A stretch of DNA of 64,000 bases from Pithys albifrons albifrons. Taxonomy: Eukaryota; Chordata; Aves; Passeriformes; Thamnophilidae. The stretch is taken from NCBI RefSeq assembly GCF_047495875.1, contig NC_092458.1, positions 7,628,439 to 7,692,438 on the forward strand, in the 5' to 3' direction. The number at the start of each line of letters is the position of its first letter. Positions within the stretch are counted from its first letter, which is position 1. A program made the translations under genes and the position numbers. The notes under the pieces were generated by a model. The model did no database searches. It had not been told where the DNA came from and saw only the letters and a list, made by a program, of their open reading frames with translations. This document shows, one piece after another, positions 12,501 to 25,786 of the stretch.

Positions 12501-15500
12501 CCTCAAACTTTCCTCCATAAAATATTTTATTACCAAACAGTGCAAGAGACTGCCACCATGGTGTTTAATGAGGTGTCTGACCCTCAGTATGCTCTGCTTT
12601 GGTTTTCCTTTTGAACATAGTGAGTTTGAAGGCATTCATCTGTCTTTGGTTGGGTTATCTTTCTTCTGTTTATACACTCAGGCTTTCTCCACAGACAGGC
12701 TTTGGTGTTCCCTTGCAAAAACTGCCAACTTCAGAGAAAGTATAGCTGGCATAAAAAAAAATCCTTTTCATTTTTACAGTCAGCTAATTGGTGTATAATC
12801 AGTATACAGTTTACACAAGAACATACTTCTCAGCCTATTAATGTTAAAATACTCATCCAACATAAGACACAAACCCAAAATGAGACATATGAAATTAATG
12901 GCAGAGGAAACTCGAATGTGGCAAAATATTTATACTTTGAGTTTAAATACCAAATCTGCATATGCATAAGTAGTGTCTGAGATAATATACATTTCCTTTA
13001 AAAGTAGTGTTTCTTGAAAATAAGGGTGAAAATTATCCCAGTATTTAGGTGTTTCCAGTGCACTGGAAGGCAATGCTTTCAGTTCAGAGAGACAGGAAAA
13101 GACACTGCTCTGTGCTGGACATGTGGTTGTGTCATTGCCATTTTTTATTTTTTTAATACGAAAGAAATATTTCAATGCTGTCTTCTTGGCAAGAATGGAA
13201 TGGGTGCCCATTCATTCTTTTCAAGTAGATCTTGTTTATGACTTCTATTTAAATAAGGACTTGAGATATATAAAATATATATAAAATATAAACTTCTTTC
13301 CCTGTGTTATGGTCATTTGCTGCCCTGGTGTTCAGGTCAGGTTTCATAATCTATCCAGATTCCAATGGCTTGTTTGGGGAGATAATTTCTTTCCTTGTCA
13401 TTTACTGTGGAATTGCCCCTCATCTCCTCTTTATCCAAAGTGCCTACCCTTTCTTTGCAATTGCTCATTCCTTGTAGTCTTCGAAATGCACAAATGCTGA
13501 GCCCTGATGTAGCAATTTTATGTAGTTGGATCCAACCACTGGTGTGGAATCCTGGTGAGCATCTTGAGGATCTGTGCAGGAGTGGCCTGTAGAAGCCAGT
13601 TGTTGAAATCCCTCTTGGTTTGAATTGTGGCTGTCTTCTTGGGAGTCATATGGTCAGCTCTACGAATCTCTTCTGTGGACTGTGCTGTAAAATACTGAAC
13701 AAAAATACAGCCATTGCTGTATATACACCACTGTATAAGTGTGTATTATGTATAGAACAAGGTAACGATTGAAAAAAAAGTACAAGAGAAAATGCATTAT
13801 TTGGATGGTTGCCAGCAGGCTGTTTTCAAGTTTCTTGCAGACAGAGGACACTTTTTAAATAAAATATTTAAATCTGGATCTGCATTTGGAAATTGGGAGG
13901 TCAGTATGTAGAAAACTGGGACAGTGTTCGGTTTAGAATTTAATTTTATCCTGTTGGTTGCTGACCCACAGGCCAGAGAAGAGGCAGAGGATGACCTTTT
14001 CATGTGGACTCTGAAGAGATGTGGGAAAGCAGTGACTGGTCAGCATTCTGAGCAGCTTGAGGATGAAACAGGGAGGTAGTTATAGAGACATGAGTTAGGT
14101 TTGTTGGTTGTTTTTTTAAAGGTAGATCCAGAATTATATCAATGACAAAGCAGAGACAAGTGAACTTCTGAGGTAGAGAGTGAGAGGGAACAGGTGGTGT
14201 GGTGGAATAGGGCTACAGGGACAGTTGAAAAACAAGGAGAAGGTGGTCTATTTACAAGAAATTTATTCACGTATCCAAAAAATGCTGCATTTGAGGAACA
14301 GTTTACAGAGTGGCAGCTTCTCTTTCATGAACACTTACAGATTTTTGTTTAATCATTTAGAGGATACTTTTCATTTCTAAAAGCTTTGCAATACATTTTA
14401 CATGCCTAAAGTACAAAACGAAGTCAGATATATAATCTAACAATTGTATGAGCATTTACTTGTTCACTTTTATCACATTGTATGGTAATTGACCAAAAGG
14501 TACTAGTCAAGAGCAAATGTCTTCTCAAACTCGGGTGCAAAGTTTTCCTACTAGAAGTTATATTAAGATCCCTTTAACACATGCCAAAACTAATAAAATA
14601 GTGATAAATACTGGTTGTTAAATGTAACAACAGTGATGAGTTTGAAACTTCCTCTTGTCTAAAAACCAAGTTTCCTCATCACAAAAGAGTCTGTTTACTC
14701 TTCCACAAGATTCTTCAGAGAAGTGTCTCCCTGCTGCCAGCAGTTCCATCCTTCCTACTGTTGTTGGAAAGTCACTTGGCACCTAGCAAGGCTTTGATCC
14801 CTTTGAGGTCTGCCCCTGACCTTTTGTCTCCAGACTGAGCTGTCTGTGTCTGTCTGCTTTAGCCTTTCTTCTGGGTGGTGTGGGATTTTCGAGGACAGCA
14901 TGGCTAACTTGATTTATAAATTAGAAGACCAACCTTTCTCCCCTGTCCCTTGTCCCTGTGATTAAGGAATGGCAGAAGACAAACAAGTGGCCCACCTGAT
15001 GCCGAGCCTTGGGGCAAGACTTTGGGGTCTCTGTGTATTTCCCAGTGCCAGACTTGGTGTATCTACGTATCTGACAGCTGTGATGGGAGAGTAGAACTCT
15101 CCCGTATTCTGTGGTAGACACAATGAAAGCAGAGGAAAAATGCAAGGATACTGTTGTGAGATATAGAACACAACCCTATCTGGACTGAAAATTTGCAGAA
15201 AATATACTTTAACTATGCAAGTTAATATATTTTCCATGAGCTCTGAAACTTTGCACGTGTCCTTTAAAGTTGGTCAATAACGCTTGTCTTGTTGTTCCTT
15301 CAGTTAATCTTGATGAATTTGTAACTGCTAATTACAAATATAACTGTAATATGCCTCTCTAAGTGTATGCTCACAGGGACAGGTAGATCCTTAGTTCAGT
15401 GCTTCTTTACCTTTGCTTGCTTGGATGGTAGCTGGAGTGGTGCTGGGTTGCTTTGAAGGAGACAAGGAACTGGTGTCAGCCCTCCCTGCTGGGCTGGAAT

Positions 15501-18500
15501 CAGGGCTGTGCAGCTCTTGCATCTTTCCTGCATGGCCTGTGGGTAGTGATAAGGATAAGCCATGCTATGGTAAGTTACAGCACTAATCAGTGTCCTGAGG
15601 TCATTGAAGGTTTCTGGCTCCTTTGATGACCAGAAAATCATTTGAATGATTTCTTGGTTTGTAGATGAGAAGCAGGGCGTGTCTACAGCTCCCCTGGGTC
15701 TCCTCCAAATTGCAGTGTCTTGTGACATGAGTTGAAGAACTAAGTAATTTGTATAAGTGGCTGGTTATAAGAATTTGGTTTCTAACCCAGTAAGCACCCC
15801 TCTGTAAAAGAGATTTTTGGATTTAGGTGAAGGTTTAATGTAAACATATGCATTTGTGCTTTTTTCTATGATTTTATTAAAAAAACAAAACAATTCCATA
15901 GTTGTGCTCTCTGCGTTGGCATTGAGTGACTTGTTCTGCTGCTGTTGAATCACTTCAGTGCAGGAAACTTTTTGACTTCTGTCTACTTGGACCAAAAAGG
16001 AAACTGCAGTCATTATTCAAGAGCATCCTCTTTTGATGGAATGGTATTTATAAACCCAAGTTGGGATAAACTTCTGCAGAAAGTAGCAAGAATGAACTGT
16101 GGCTACTGGTAGGGAAGGACATCACTGCCTTGGTGGGTTAGGAGAGCTGAGCAGAGTTCTGCTTAGACATGCTGGTTCTGTGAACCAGCTGCTTGCTGGG
16201 GTTTGTTTAGGAGTGTGTCTGGGCAGGGGGATTGACTCCAAATGCACTTCATTTTTCACCTATTCTTTTGCTCTGCTTCCTTCCCCTTATGCACACATGC
16301 AACATCTAGAGTGCTTTAAGCAAAGTTTTGCTGTTGGCTGCAAGTGACGATAAACTGTATGAAATTATTCTTCATAAGGCACATTTGTGCTGTTTTATGG
16401 TGTGTGAGAGAGTCTATGAAATGTTTTACTTCCAGGAATTGATACAGGCTTTAAAAACATTCTTCTGATAAAGTGACATGCCTGGAATAAACTTGTCACT
16501 GCATTCATTTTAATTACTTTTCATACACTATGTGAAGTGCTTCAATTCATCTGGCTGAAAGCCCCTGAAGTTAGGGGAGCTTGCTTTGATATACCTAGAT
16601 TTGAAAAACACATGGAGGTATCAGATAGTGTTGGCAATTTGGATTATTCTGAGCAGGATGGCATTATTAGCTATGTAGGCTTTCAGTTTTCAGGCTATGT
16701 ATTATGTTGGTGCAGTAACTTGAATAACAAGATACTTTGCCTGCAAAGGTATATTTCTTGTTTCCACTGACATGAAGTTTCCTAAATTTTATTCATTGAA
16801 TACTTCATGCATGTTTTATCTTATTTCAGCATTTTCTCCTTTACATTCTGCTCTACCATTAGCAAGGTGCTCACAGCATGGAAAGTTATGCTGTTGTTAA
16901 TGGCGTGTTGTGATGCGTGGTGCTGTTTACCATATTTTTTTATGGTTTTCTCACTGCTTTCTAATGTTATTTCACATTTAAGATGCACCAGTAGTTTGCA
17001 TTAGTTCTTATTCTGTATCTTTCTGCATTCCCTTTTCAATTATAAATACATGTTTGTGCCTGTTTCTTGGCTGCTGTTAATTTGTGGAATCATCCTCTTT
17101 AAGAATTCAAAGCACGTTGCTGCTGATTGTTGATTTCCAAGCTGATTGGAGGGTGGTTGTGCTCGACAAGGGAGTGAAACGTGGCAGTGCTGACAAGTGG
17201 CTGATGGCTGATTCTTGGCCCCAAGCACAGGATTGCGATATGAAAGATTATTATTATTATCTGTCACCCAGCAAGAGCTGTTATTTCCTAACTTTGGCGC
17301 CGACTTTATTTAGAAACTGAAGTGGGGGCTGGGCAGAGTTCCTCTTGGGAAGAAGTAGCTCCTTGCAGATGCCCAGATTAGCAGGGAGTGTTGAAGTCTG
17401 CAGGGCTGCAGTGCCACTGGTCTCTGCCTGGGGTGCATCCTTCAGTGAAGGTCCTCATGATTTTAGCTTTACTGTTGTGTCTGTGTGGTTGCATATTGAT
17501 AAATCTGCCACTCTACTCCACAGAACCTTCCAGAGGGCACTGGCACCACAAGGACCTGTGACAGCCCAGGATACATCTGCTTCCCTCCCAGGAATACTTG
17601 GCTGCTCCAGAATGTCTTTCTGATAGTTTTCTGTAGGGACCAGAATTCATCCGCTTTGTACCCATACGGTGCTCAGCCTGGCACTGAAAATATGCTACTA
17701 TGGCAATTCATAGATTAATACCACATTATTTTGATTTTTAGTAAACTTTGTTCATCTTAATACTGTTATTTAAAACAGAATTTGATAATATCTTTTTCAT
17801 TATATTATAATAATGATTTATTAACAATATGTCCAAGTCTCATGCATCGTTAAGTCCTCTTTAAGGATTTCAGACATATTCTTTGTACTTCCAAGCAGGT
17901 TGTCTTGTCTGATATTAACATGTTTCACTCCTATGCATTTAGTACCATGTGTACCTTGTGTTGGCTTCTGTTAGACTCCTGCTAGATTTCAGATGTCTCT
18001 GATCTGCACGGTCTGGTATCAGGCTCTGCAAAAGCTGCAATGTCAGCCATTATTTGCAACTACAACCCTAAGACTTGGTATTTTTCAGGCCTGAGAATTC
18101 TGTCAGACTACTTACTCAGCATAGTGTTATGCTAAATTACATGGGTCACAGTTACTTCTGGGAATTCATAAGAGGTCAGGAAGTGTCCAGGAAATTATTT
18201 AAATAAAAAAAGCTCCAGTGACTTCAGGAAAACCAGAAGGTTCAGTCACATGCCTGGCAGCTATTGAGCAAACAGAGCAGTGGAAAACAAAAGCAGCAAA
18301 CGCTGAAAGGTTAGCCTGAGGCTGTAGTTTCAGAAAGATGTTAAGCTAGCTGGGGTTGCCACCAAATAAGGAGGTTTCTTTCCTGTTTTTTTTTCTTTCT
18401 GTGGTCGGTATTGATGTTTGGTTGCATGGTGGGCCAGATGAGGAGAATGAACAAAGTTAACATTAAACTGGCAAGAAAAATGCAGAGGTTTTTTTTATAG

Positions 18501-21500
18501 CAGGTGAGTTCCCCGTCTGCCTCCTGGCACTGGACCATGAGCACTTGATCTGACAGGATGGCAGGGAATATTGCAGAACCTGGAGAAGCAGAGGGATCAG
18601 CAGTGCCTCTTATGTGTTTGCAGATGAAAATAGTTTGAGAAGTTGTATGAAAGAGTGATGTTTTGTCAAACTTTTTCAGAGGTGGTTCATGGTCATTCAA
18701 TGAAATCTACTGCTAAAGAAAACAGACATGCTTTCTTATCAGGGTACATGGGCAATGTTGCTCTTCACTTTGCTTTTGTGTTGGGAAGGTATGTGGATTG
18801 GTCAGTGTCCAAAAAACAGATTCCTTCTTATATAGAACCCTGTTCTCCTTCCCTCTCTTCATCTTGTAACCACAGAACTGCTTTGAGATGGATTTCCTTA
18901 CTGACACAGCTGACTTGAGCCAGAGGCCTATTTATTCACAGCTTTTAACTTTGAGGAAGTAACTTCTCATTCATGTAGCAAGTGTAATGGAAAAGACAAG
19001 AGGAACTTGACAGTTATTTTTAGGAAAAGATAGTGTTTATCCCAGCAAAACTAAAAAAGTTTTTGAGACATTACAAATTTGAAACCTAGACAGTTGTGGG
19101 TTTTTTCCTCCTAATTATTTTAAAGCAAAGAAGTTCCTTTTAATGTGTATCTGAATTGCCCTGTCGGGTTGGGTAATCCTCCACATACATTTTTATTTCT
19201 ATGCAGATTGGTATTCTTATATGCACTGCATCAAAAACCTACTAAAAAAGTGGAAATCAATAATGCCAACTAGGCTTGATAGAGTGCTTTCAAATGCACA
19301 AAGTACATTTTAGACCCTTTTTATTACTTTTATTTTCACAAATAAAAGTACTATTATTGAATAAATGCATCAGTGTAACAGCTGACAATAGTTTTGTAAG
19401 AGATTGTATGATTCAGGAAAGGGTAAGCAGGCAGGTAGTGAGGGGTGTACAGGTGCCATTAAAAAGGCTACCAAGGTGCCAAGGTGTGAAACCAGCCTGC
19501 CTGCTTTGCCTGGCATCAGAAGCCTGGGAAAATCCTGTCTAAAGAAAACAGAACAATTAAACGAAGTTCCAGTAAACTGGAGGAAATTGATGGTTCAACA
19601 TGGAGAGCTTTGGTACTTTGATTAACATGATGTTAAGGAGTCTTAGGCAGAGTTCTGGTGAAAGTTTGTGGAGGTGGCCAAGTGCTTAGACACAGAGATA
19701 GAAATAGTTTGTGTGAATGCTGTTGCAGGGAGAAAAAAGGCAAGGATCAAGGAAGGGTTTAGTGACACGCTCAGCAGGGGATCTCGCATGCAGTGTCATC
19801 CTTGGATCGAGTTAGGGGAGCTGTGCAACTGGATTCCAGGAATTAGTTAATTTGTCAGGAAGTTTCATCCTTCCACAGAGCAGAATTGGCATGAAGTCAT
19901 CCCTGCTCACAGTGTGTTGTCAGCAGTGGAAGTGGCTGTGACCCTGGAGGCAGAGCCGGAGGGTGTTTGGGTGAGACGTCATGCAAGGATGAGATGCCCA
20001 CATCCAGCATGGGGTGGGGAAATCTGAGTGAGTTACTGTGGGACAGACTTGCAGCAAGCTAAGCATGGAGTTTGGTACAGCTTAGGAGCTGGCAGTTGGG
20101 ACAGTGCAGTAAGACTGGGTTATTCCTGTACAGAAACCTTTCAGTGTCTAATTTAAAACTCACTGAAAATACAAGGTAAGTGAGCATCGTTGGAAGGGTG
20201 GTTGCCAACAGTTCCCTCAAATAGGAGACAGAATGTTTAGTTTGTTCAGCACTTGCTTTTCTGAGAATTACAGGAATTAAAAGGCAGACAAGCTTTTAGT
20301 ATAAAGACACAAACCCCATCCAGCATATGTTCTGCAGTCAGGTTGTGGGAAGTTCTGTGCCAAAAAAAGTGGGTACACAAGTATATTTAATATATATTTA
20401 ATGTGGGACTGGACGCTTTGTGGCATTTGTGGTCTGTGGTATAAAGGAGACAGCTCTTTAATAGCTATCTCATTGTGTAAGGTATTAAACAGTGCTGTAG
20501 ATTTCCAGCTTTTCAGTGTGAATACTGGACCTAACTACTGAACTGAAGAGTATTGTTTTCAATAAGCAGACAACTGATTTGCACACAGTACAGAGAAAAT
20601 GAGGATTTTATTTTCTTCCTTACTCTTCTCATCTAATTGTTCAACTGCAAAATGTAGCGTGGTAGATAGAGCTACTTTTCAAATAGAAGTTTAACTGAGT
20701 TTTTGAAGAGGAAAAGACAGATTTGTCATAAAGAGATTCTTCATAAGTGCCATATATTTTCATGAAGATTTAGTTGTTAAGATTCTATAGGAAATGTATT
20801 ACAAAACTCATTTCACAATGTGAAGGCTTTGGTGTAATTTTCTGAATACTCCAATACTGGTTTGCGCATGAGGAAAGAGAGTAATTGAAATCATAATAGC
20901 AAAGAGTGTGACATCCTGTGACAATCTGAATGCCTTTGCTACTAGGAGTTTTACTCTGATTTCATAATGGAACAAATCTTGTTTGAGAGAATCTGTTTAT
21001 TTGATGTCTTCCCCTTCCCTTTTTTGAACTCTCTGCATGATACCAGCTAGAGTTGAGAAAAGAGTAGAGGTCTTTAATACATTTATAGGAACATAATAAG
21101 TCTTTTAAATTGACTGTGGAATAGAGGAATGTGACACAAATTAGTGCTTCCAACTGAATGAAACCCTCAGTTCTGAGAGGCAGCAGGCAGTGGCCAAGCC
21201 CCACAGGTGGGCTGGGCAGGCAGGCAGTGCCTGTGCTGCTCTGGAGCTGGCCCAGCATCTGCCCTCACTTTCCCATCTGGGTGTGTGGGATACGAGTGAG
21301 AACTGGGGCAGGAGGTGCGGAGTGGGTTGAGGCTGAGGTGGTGAGAAGACACGGGGTGCAGATCCCTGGCTCTCCAAGCTTCATTAATTCTGCTGCTCAT
21401 GGAAGAACTATGAGGTGCTTTTGGAGGCCCTGTTCTTCATACAAAGATGAAATAAATTAATAATATGCTGATATATGTAGAAGTTTCACATGTTTCTAAG

Positions 21501-22089
21501 CAGACAAAACAGTTCTTTTTTTCCCTCACCTTATGTCAACTTTGTCAAAATACAATGAGGAGCAAAAATGTGGAATTTAATCTTCCTGATTTCTTTTTGA
21601 GGATAAACATTAGTTCTGGAGTATTTTGGTACAATGCTGAAGGCTTCATTTCCCCTTGTATTTCACCTACCTTAATGGAAGTCTTATCAGTTAGTAAGAA
21701 AGAGAGGAATGAAAAGTGCCAAAGAAAAGCTGTCTGCAGCTCCCTAGTGAAATGCCAATCCTCACAGTCTACAGTTGTAGTATTTGCTTTCTGATCCCAA
21801 GTGGCATTTACTGCAGATGAGATCCTAGGGGAGTTTGGCTCAGCCTGGAAAGCTGAAGGATGGGCTGCACTAACATGTGGTTTGTAAACAAGAAAAGGCA
21901 TCAAACACAAGGAATCAAGTTTCTGTGGGCTGGCTGACAGCTCACACCTAGTTGCAGTAATGTACTCTGCTCTCAGCTCCTTCACCTGTCAGAGGCTGAC
22001 TCATAGAAAGGAGAGTGCCTCAGAGCTGCTTGGTTGGATTTTAACAGTCAAGATGCAGACAAAGGAGATAAATAACAGAGAAACAACAC
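9566..22089 (+). other. SH3KBP1: SH3KBP1 large intron, second part
   Basis: Intronic DNA with no exon I can support. It holds a short direct duplication (10677-10711), AT-rich runs such as that near 13262-13290, and GC-richer patches near 11000-11260, 15400-15730, 19900-20100 and 21140-21400. I could not assign these patches to a transposon family. Open frames of up to 146 codons (21545-21985, minus) have no recognisable domain. Confidence 0.55.
10677..10711. repeat. 17-bp direct duplication
   Basis: CTTTTGCTAAATTAGA occurs twice in a row with a 17-bp period. Confidence 0.85.
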
Positions 22090-22335
22090 AGAATCATGGG
22101 CCATAGGGGCTCTAAAAGGTAGCTTTAAAAGATGGTGATGCCATAGCTGAGGTTGGAAGGCACCTCTGGAGGTGGCCTGGGGCAAACCCCTGCTCAAGCA
22201 GAGTCAGCTGGAGCTGGTTTCTCCAGATCATGTCCATGAGTTTTGAGTATCTCCAAGGCTAGGCTCCACAACCTCTTTGGGCAACCTGTGCCAGTGTTTG
22301 ATCACCCTCACTGTCAAAAAAAAAAAAAGAAAAAG
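22090..22335 (-). mobile_element. CR1 LINE 3' fragment, antisense
   Basis: Short, 5'-truncated CR1 copy in reverse orientation. Read on the plus strand it starts with the reverse complement of the CR1 3' end (GAATCATGGG, then GAGGTTGGAAGGCACCTCTG near 22150). It continues through 'caacctctttgggcaacctg' near 22270. It stops at an A-rich run at 22317-22335 instead of continuing into the body of the element. The A run may be a later expansion at the truncation point. No coding capacity remains. Confidence 0.8.
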
Positions 22336-23099
22336 GTAAGAAAAATGTTAGCTATATTCCAATGACTAAAGATTCTGGTTCGGTCTGAGTCCAGTGAAAT
22401 CCCCACTCTCCTACTTTGCTGGCTGCTGGGCAAATAGCAAGGTGTTGTACAGACAGCAGCTTGTAGTCTTGGGTGCCCTGGGCACAAGTTGTAAGTTATT
22501 GCAGGCTGCAGCCACACCATGTCCCATGCTAGTTTCTTAAAATGCAAACTTGCTACTCTGTTTTACTAAAAGTCTCTTTGAAGGGGAGTGATCTATAAAG
22601 TGTCATTGTACTTGGAAGACAAAGGTAAATGTGGACAAGAGGAGAGGAAATCAGGAAAGGCTGAGGGGAATGTATTGTGGATGGAGTGACAACAGGTGAA
22701 AAAGTAAACATGAGTAAACAGAGAAGCTTTTAGGGGTGTGTATGTATTTCTTTTAACACCACATAGCTCCCATGCTGGACAGCAATGAAACAATTTAGTT
22801 TTCAGTTGCCTGTCTTGAAAAATTCATTTGGGTGATTGTGCTATCGGTCCTTTATTTCTCACTTTGACAGCACAGTAGGCATTGAAAACAAAGGATATAT
22901 ATGTGTAGACCAAAGACTAAGATGATGACGAATCTGAATGTGTGCAGGGTGACTAAGAGGTAAATACAGTCCTGGAAATCAGGGCAGGTGGCATGGCTAG
23001 AAGAAAAAAATCAGTTAATGTGTGTTCAAAACTGGAAGATTGTTGTGAGATTGCTTGCAAAAAGTTAATTTCTGAGCAATCCAAACTGCTTCAGCTCCA
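22336..23099 (+). other. SH3KBP1: SH3KBP1 large intron, between repeats
   Basis: Intron sequence between the antisense CR1 fragment and the candidate LTR. I see no gene, RNA or named repeat in it. Confidence 0.5.
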
Positions 23100-23400
23100 T
23101 GAGAATCATGCTGATACTTCAGCCTGCAAGGACACACACCTGCTGTTTGTCCGGTAGGCGACGGTCACTCCTTGCAAGTGTTTTCATGAGAACGTCTCAA
23201 CTGCCTTTCTGATCTCTGGACATGGACCTCAAAATGTCGGGATGAGATAATACAAACACTGGACTTGTGAGAGATAGGCTTTTAACCAATTAGAAGTTCT
23301 AGGGTGTTGGGGTGAGACCCTTTTAGCCAATAAGATGTACCTCTAACTCTATATAAACCGTGTGCTGTGTGAAATAAAATGTCTTCACTATAAACTTCAT
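23100..23400 (+). mobile_element. Candidate solo LTR of an endogenous retrovirus
   Basis: Compact promoter-like block in sense with SH3KBP1. Two CCAAT boxes (23286-23290 and 23327-23331) precede a TATA box TATATAAA (23350-23357). An AATAAA polyadenylation signal follows 16 bases later (23373-23378). This U3-then-R order at this spacing is typical of retroviral LTRs in birds. No gag, pol or env reading frame and no primer-binding site follow, so it would be a solo LTR. Both edges are estimates: I could not find a convincing TG...CA pair or target-site duplication by eye. The alternative is a chance grouping of promoter motifs in intronic DNA. Confidence 0.45.
23350..23378 (+). promoter_or_regulatory. 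TATA box and poly(A) signal of the candidate LTR
   Basis: TATATAAA at 23350-23357 and AATAAA at 23373-23378 lie in the same orientation as SH3KBP1, with CCAAT motifs about 20 and 60 bases upstream of the TATA box. They could drive a short transcript starting inside the intron; activity cannot be judged from sequence. Confidence 0.4.
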
Positions 23401-25786
23401 AAGCTTGTTTACTTTAGAAGATATCAATGGTGCCTTTTATAAAGAAGCTGTTCCTGTATCATTTGAAATCGGCAGAGAATCAGTCAGGGGGAGAGAAGGC
23501 AGATGATAAATGATTCATTTGCTTGCTTCCTCCTTGAGATTCTTTTCTTTGGCAGTTTAACAGATGTCTTAAAGAGTATGAATTCACAGGAAAATAATGC
23601 AAGACAATAGGCAGCAAAGCCAGTATTCTGATAGTCTAAATATTTTGCTTCTCATATTTTATCAAACTCCTGGATCTAAAAATCTAGAAAAGCTCTTATA
23701 TTAAGGAATGACTTTGCTCACAAACATTTTGGTTCAATGAGGCTTTCAGGGAGAAGTGGTTCTTCTGTATTTGAACTGTAGTCTGTTTTGTTCATTGTGA
23801 CCCAGCCTCTGGTTATAGGCAAGTCAGCTGGGCCTGGGGAAATGTGAAGACAGATTGTCTGTTGTGCTTTATGAGAAATACCAAAGTCTTTTCACAGAAC
23901 TTTGTGATCATTGGTGAGAATGATTTTCAGAGGACACTTGTCTTTAACAGTAAGAAATCTTTCAAGGTTAATTCAGAGTAGCCTGTATTTTCAGATTCAG
24001 TAGGAGGCCATTTCTCTGCAGTCACTATTCACTAGGGGAGGTTTTTGCTGTAATATGCTAATCAGTTCAGGGGTCTCAAAGTCCCACCACTCAGATCTGT
24101 ATTGAAGATGCCAAAGAATACTTTCAGAATACTGAGACTTGTTACAACAAAAGTTTTAAACCCCAGAACAAACGTAACAGTGTATTCTTTGTGGGTTTCT
24201 ACATTGAAAACGTGCTGCTTTTAAAATACCAGAAACTGAATAAGATGTGGAGTAATTCTTCTGACTCAGAAAGGGGTTATTTATTCACTCTGACTTTAAG
24301 AAAAAGGTGAGATACATTGGTGAATATTTTATCATTCATGTGGATCTCTGTGCTAACTGAAGTGAAAACTGAAGGACTGACAGTTGAGAAGCAGCTGTCA
24401 ATACTCTGTGCTGTAAAAGTACCAAGGGGCCACATGTGCACAGTCGCTGTTTGTCTGAGAGCAGACGTGTCACCACGAAGTGCTGTGTTCGGGACTGGAG
24501 CTTCAGTTAGACACTCTGTGCCTCTGTCCTCCTCTGTTGCCAACATACAAATTTGGCTGTGTCCACTATGCTGTGTGGAGTTCAGAGATCTTCTGCATGC
24601 ACACATATCCATTGAAAATTGATTTGCAGGGGCATGTTTGCCCTCAAAGTGAAGGCCAAATGGTCATCAAGTTTGTTGTCATCCCAACTTGGGTTAAACG
24701 TCAGCTGTTGAAAAGGGAGAGGAAACAGTGCTGTGTTTGCTTTTGCCTATTGCTACAGAGTCATCAGCCTACCTTAGTGGACTGTTTTCTTCTCTGTCTT
24801 TAGAAAAGGTTGTTAAAATTGCTCCTTCGGTTCTCTTAGTGAGTTGTAAGATACTGAACATCTGGGAACAAAATAATAAAACAAGGTAAGTGATCTAAGA
24901 GCAGAAAAAGACATGTAATTAACTAAAAAAAAAGACTGACTTAAGAAATAAGTTACTTACAGAGGTATTTCTGTAAATAAAACAGTATTATTTACCTTAA
25001 AGGCAACTAAGCTATCAGATGTTTTGCATGCCTCACCATCTATCTTCACAGGCAAAAAAGATAGAGAATTAGGGAAAACTTTACATAGATTTATATCAAT
25101 ATTCTTTGCAGCATAAAGCTATCAAGAGATATCAAGTATCTTTTGTGACATGCTTGATTTAAAATTTTATCTGGAGTCCTAGGTTTGCTTTTGTTATTTT
25201 TTCATCTTAGGTGTTGCTAGAGATTTCTTCTATTCTTAAATAAAGCTTTCTATATCCCTGCATTTCCTTTCTCTCTGAATGTCAACAGTGCAAGCAGCTC
25301 CCACTTTATGAGAACAGCCAGGAGTCGTATTAGTTCCCTGGTGCTGCTTTTTTGTGGAGATACTTAGACTGATATTGGTAGATGGTTTAATATTTACAGA
25401 TGACTATCAGGGTACAGTGTAGCTCATAGTAGCTCTGTAAGCAAACATGCTGCTGCTATTCATAACATACTAGCCCTGAGGTTAAACATGAGCACTAGCC
25501 TGGAAGTGGAAGTTGCCTGTGGCTGCAGCTGTGCTGTGGGAACATGGGTGAACACGAGGCAGGACCAGGAGGTGGCTGGGAAAAGCCGGTTGAAATTCCT
25601 TGGTCATGCTGCGTATGGAGCTACACACTTCACTTATTCTCCTTCCCCAGGCAGCATCACAGAGCAATCAGAAAAAGCTGCATTTAAAGCAAGATTTTTG
25701 GGGATATTTGTACCTGGCATAGTGAGGAACAGCACATGATGAAAGGGCTTCAATAAGTGTTAAACCCACAGTACCGCGAGACTCCC
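23401..25786 (+). other. SH3KBP1: SH3KBP1 large intron, third part
   Basis: Intronic DNA between the candidate LTR and the minisatellite. There is no retroviral coding remnant after the LTR and no exon I can support. Short frames near 24277-24803 and 25482-25739 look random. Confidence 0.55.

Noticed and set aside
17295..17301. TGGCGCC resembling a retroviral primer-binding site
   Set aside because: The match stops after seven bases and no LTR lies upstream nor gag-like frame downstream.
21545..21985. 146-codon minus-strand open frame
   Set aside because: No family signature, low-complexity ends and intronic context; treated as chance.
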